Shown here: in pieces, positions 63,951-64,000 of the stretch | Layout of the letters: every line of letters starts with the position of its first letter | How positions within the stretch are numbered: the stretch's first letter is position 1 | Position numbers and translations under genes: made by a program | Notes under the pieces: generated by a model | Database searches by the model: none | The model's input: the letters and a program-made list of their open reading frames with translations, nothing else | What the model was told of the DNA's origin: nothing | From: Erinaceus europaeus | Lineage: Eukaryota; Chordata; Mammalia; Eulipotyphla; Erinaceidae | Length of the DNA stretch: 64,000 bases | Assembly: GCF_950295315.1 (NCBI RefSeq) | Contig: NC_080164.1 | Coordinates: 57,675,296 to 57,739,295, forward strand | Direction of reading: 5' to 3'

Positions 63951-64000
63951 TTGTTCTGTGGTCCAGAAGGTTGCACCAAGGATAAATTCTTGGACTTCAA

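Overview
The window looks like intergenic DNA from a placental mammal, with no host protein-coding gene, tRNA, rRNA or CRISPR that I can support. The repeat set points to a hedgehog (Erinaceidae). Dozens of tRNA-derived SINEs carry Pol III A/B boxes, a shared body (CACCTGCAGGGG, then GCTTCAC..GTGAAGC, then GCAGGTGTCT), a TCT-rich stretch and AATAAA-rich tails, as expected of the SINEs described from Erinaceus (ERI-1/ERI-2). Around them lie L1 retrotransposons, and beneath these is a thin mammal-wide layer (MIR-like pieces, a MER5-like hAT remnant, very old L1). The species and family names are inference from remembered repeat structure; no database was searched. Long open frames are L1 ORF2 pieces, their antisense shadows, or translated simple repeats.

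Layout. 1-17.6 kb: AT-rich unique sequence with scattered SINEs, two truncated L1 3' ends (5.06 and 7.56 kb), a MER5-like remnant (10.08 kb), an LTR cut by a SINE with a long GT array (12.40-13.21 kb), and a SINE with a 250-base purine tract (13.8-14.0 kb). 17.6-29.1 kb: mostly L1 on the minus strand, including a structurally full-length copy (20.0-27.09 kb) and an older L1 5' UTR (27.69-29.09 kb) split by a younger L1 tail. 29.1-37.2 kb: ancient L1 pieces, a broken L1 with a smaller L1 tail inside it, and more SINEs. 37.24-43.07 kb: a second full-length L1, plus strand, with an 11-bp target-site duplication. It sits inside a very old L1 that resumes at 43.08 kb and is interrupted repeatedly until about 45.99 kb. 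46.1-51.5 kb: L1 3' UTR copies in both orientations, one hosting an endogenous-retrovirus-like segment (48.73-50.83 kb). 51.5-56.5 kb: SINEs, an inverted ancient L1, and two more L1 3' ends. 56.6-60.6 kb: the longest stretch almost free of recognisable repeats. 60.6-64 kb: SINEs in an ancient minus-strand L1.

No genes cooperate here; the content is a record of retrotransposition. Both full-length L1s are dead: ORF1 and ORF2 are broken by stops and frameshifts. They represent two L1 lineages with 3' UTRs of very different length (about 1.35 kb and 0.2 kb). The SINEs were presumably mobilised by L1 proteins, as their A-rich tails and target-site duplications suggest. Most useful leads: a site hit by three insertions, one a tailless 39-nt SINE head; an ERV-like segment with two unrelated LTRs; a SINE subfamily with a hairpin-forming 3' module; and a stratified nest of insertions that can be put in relative order.
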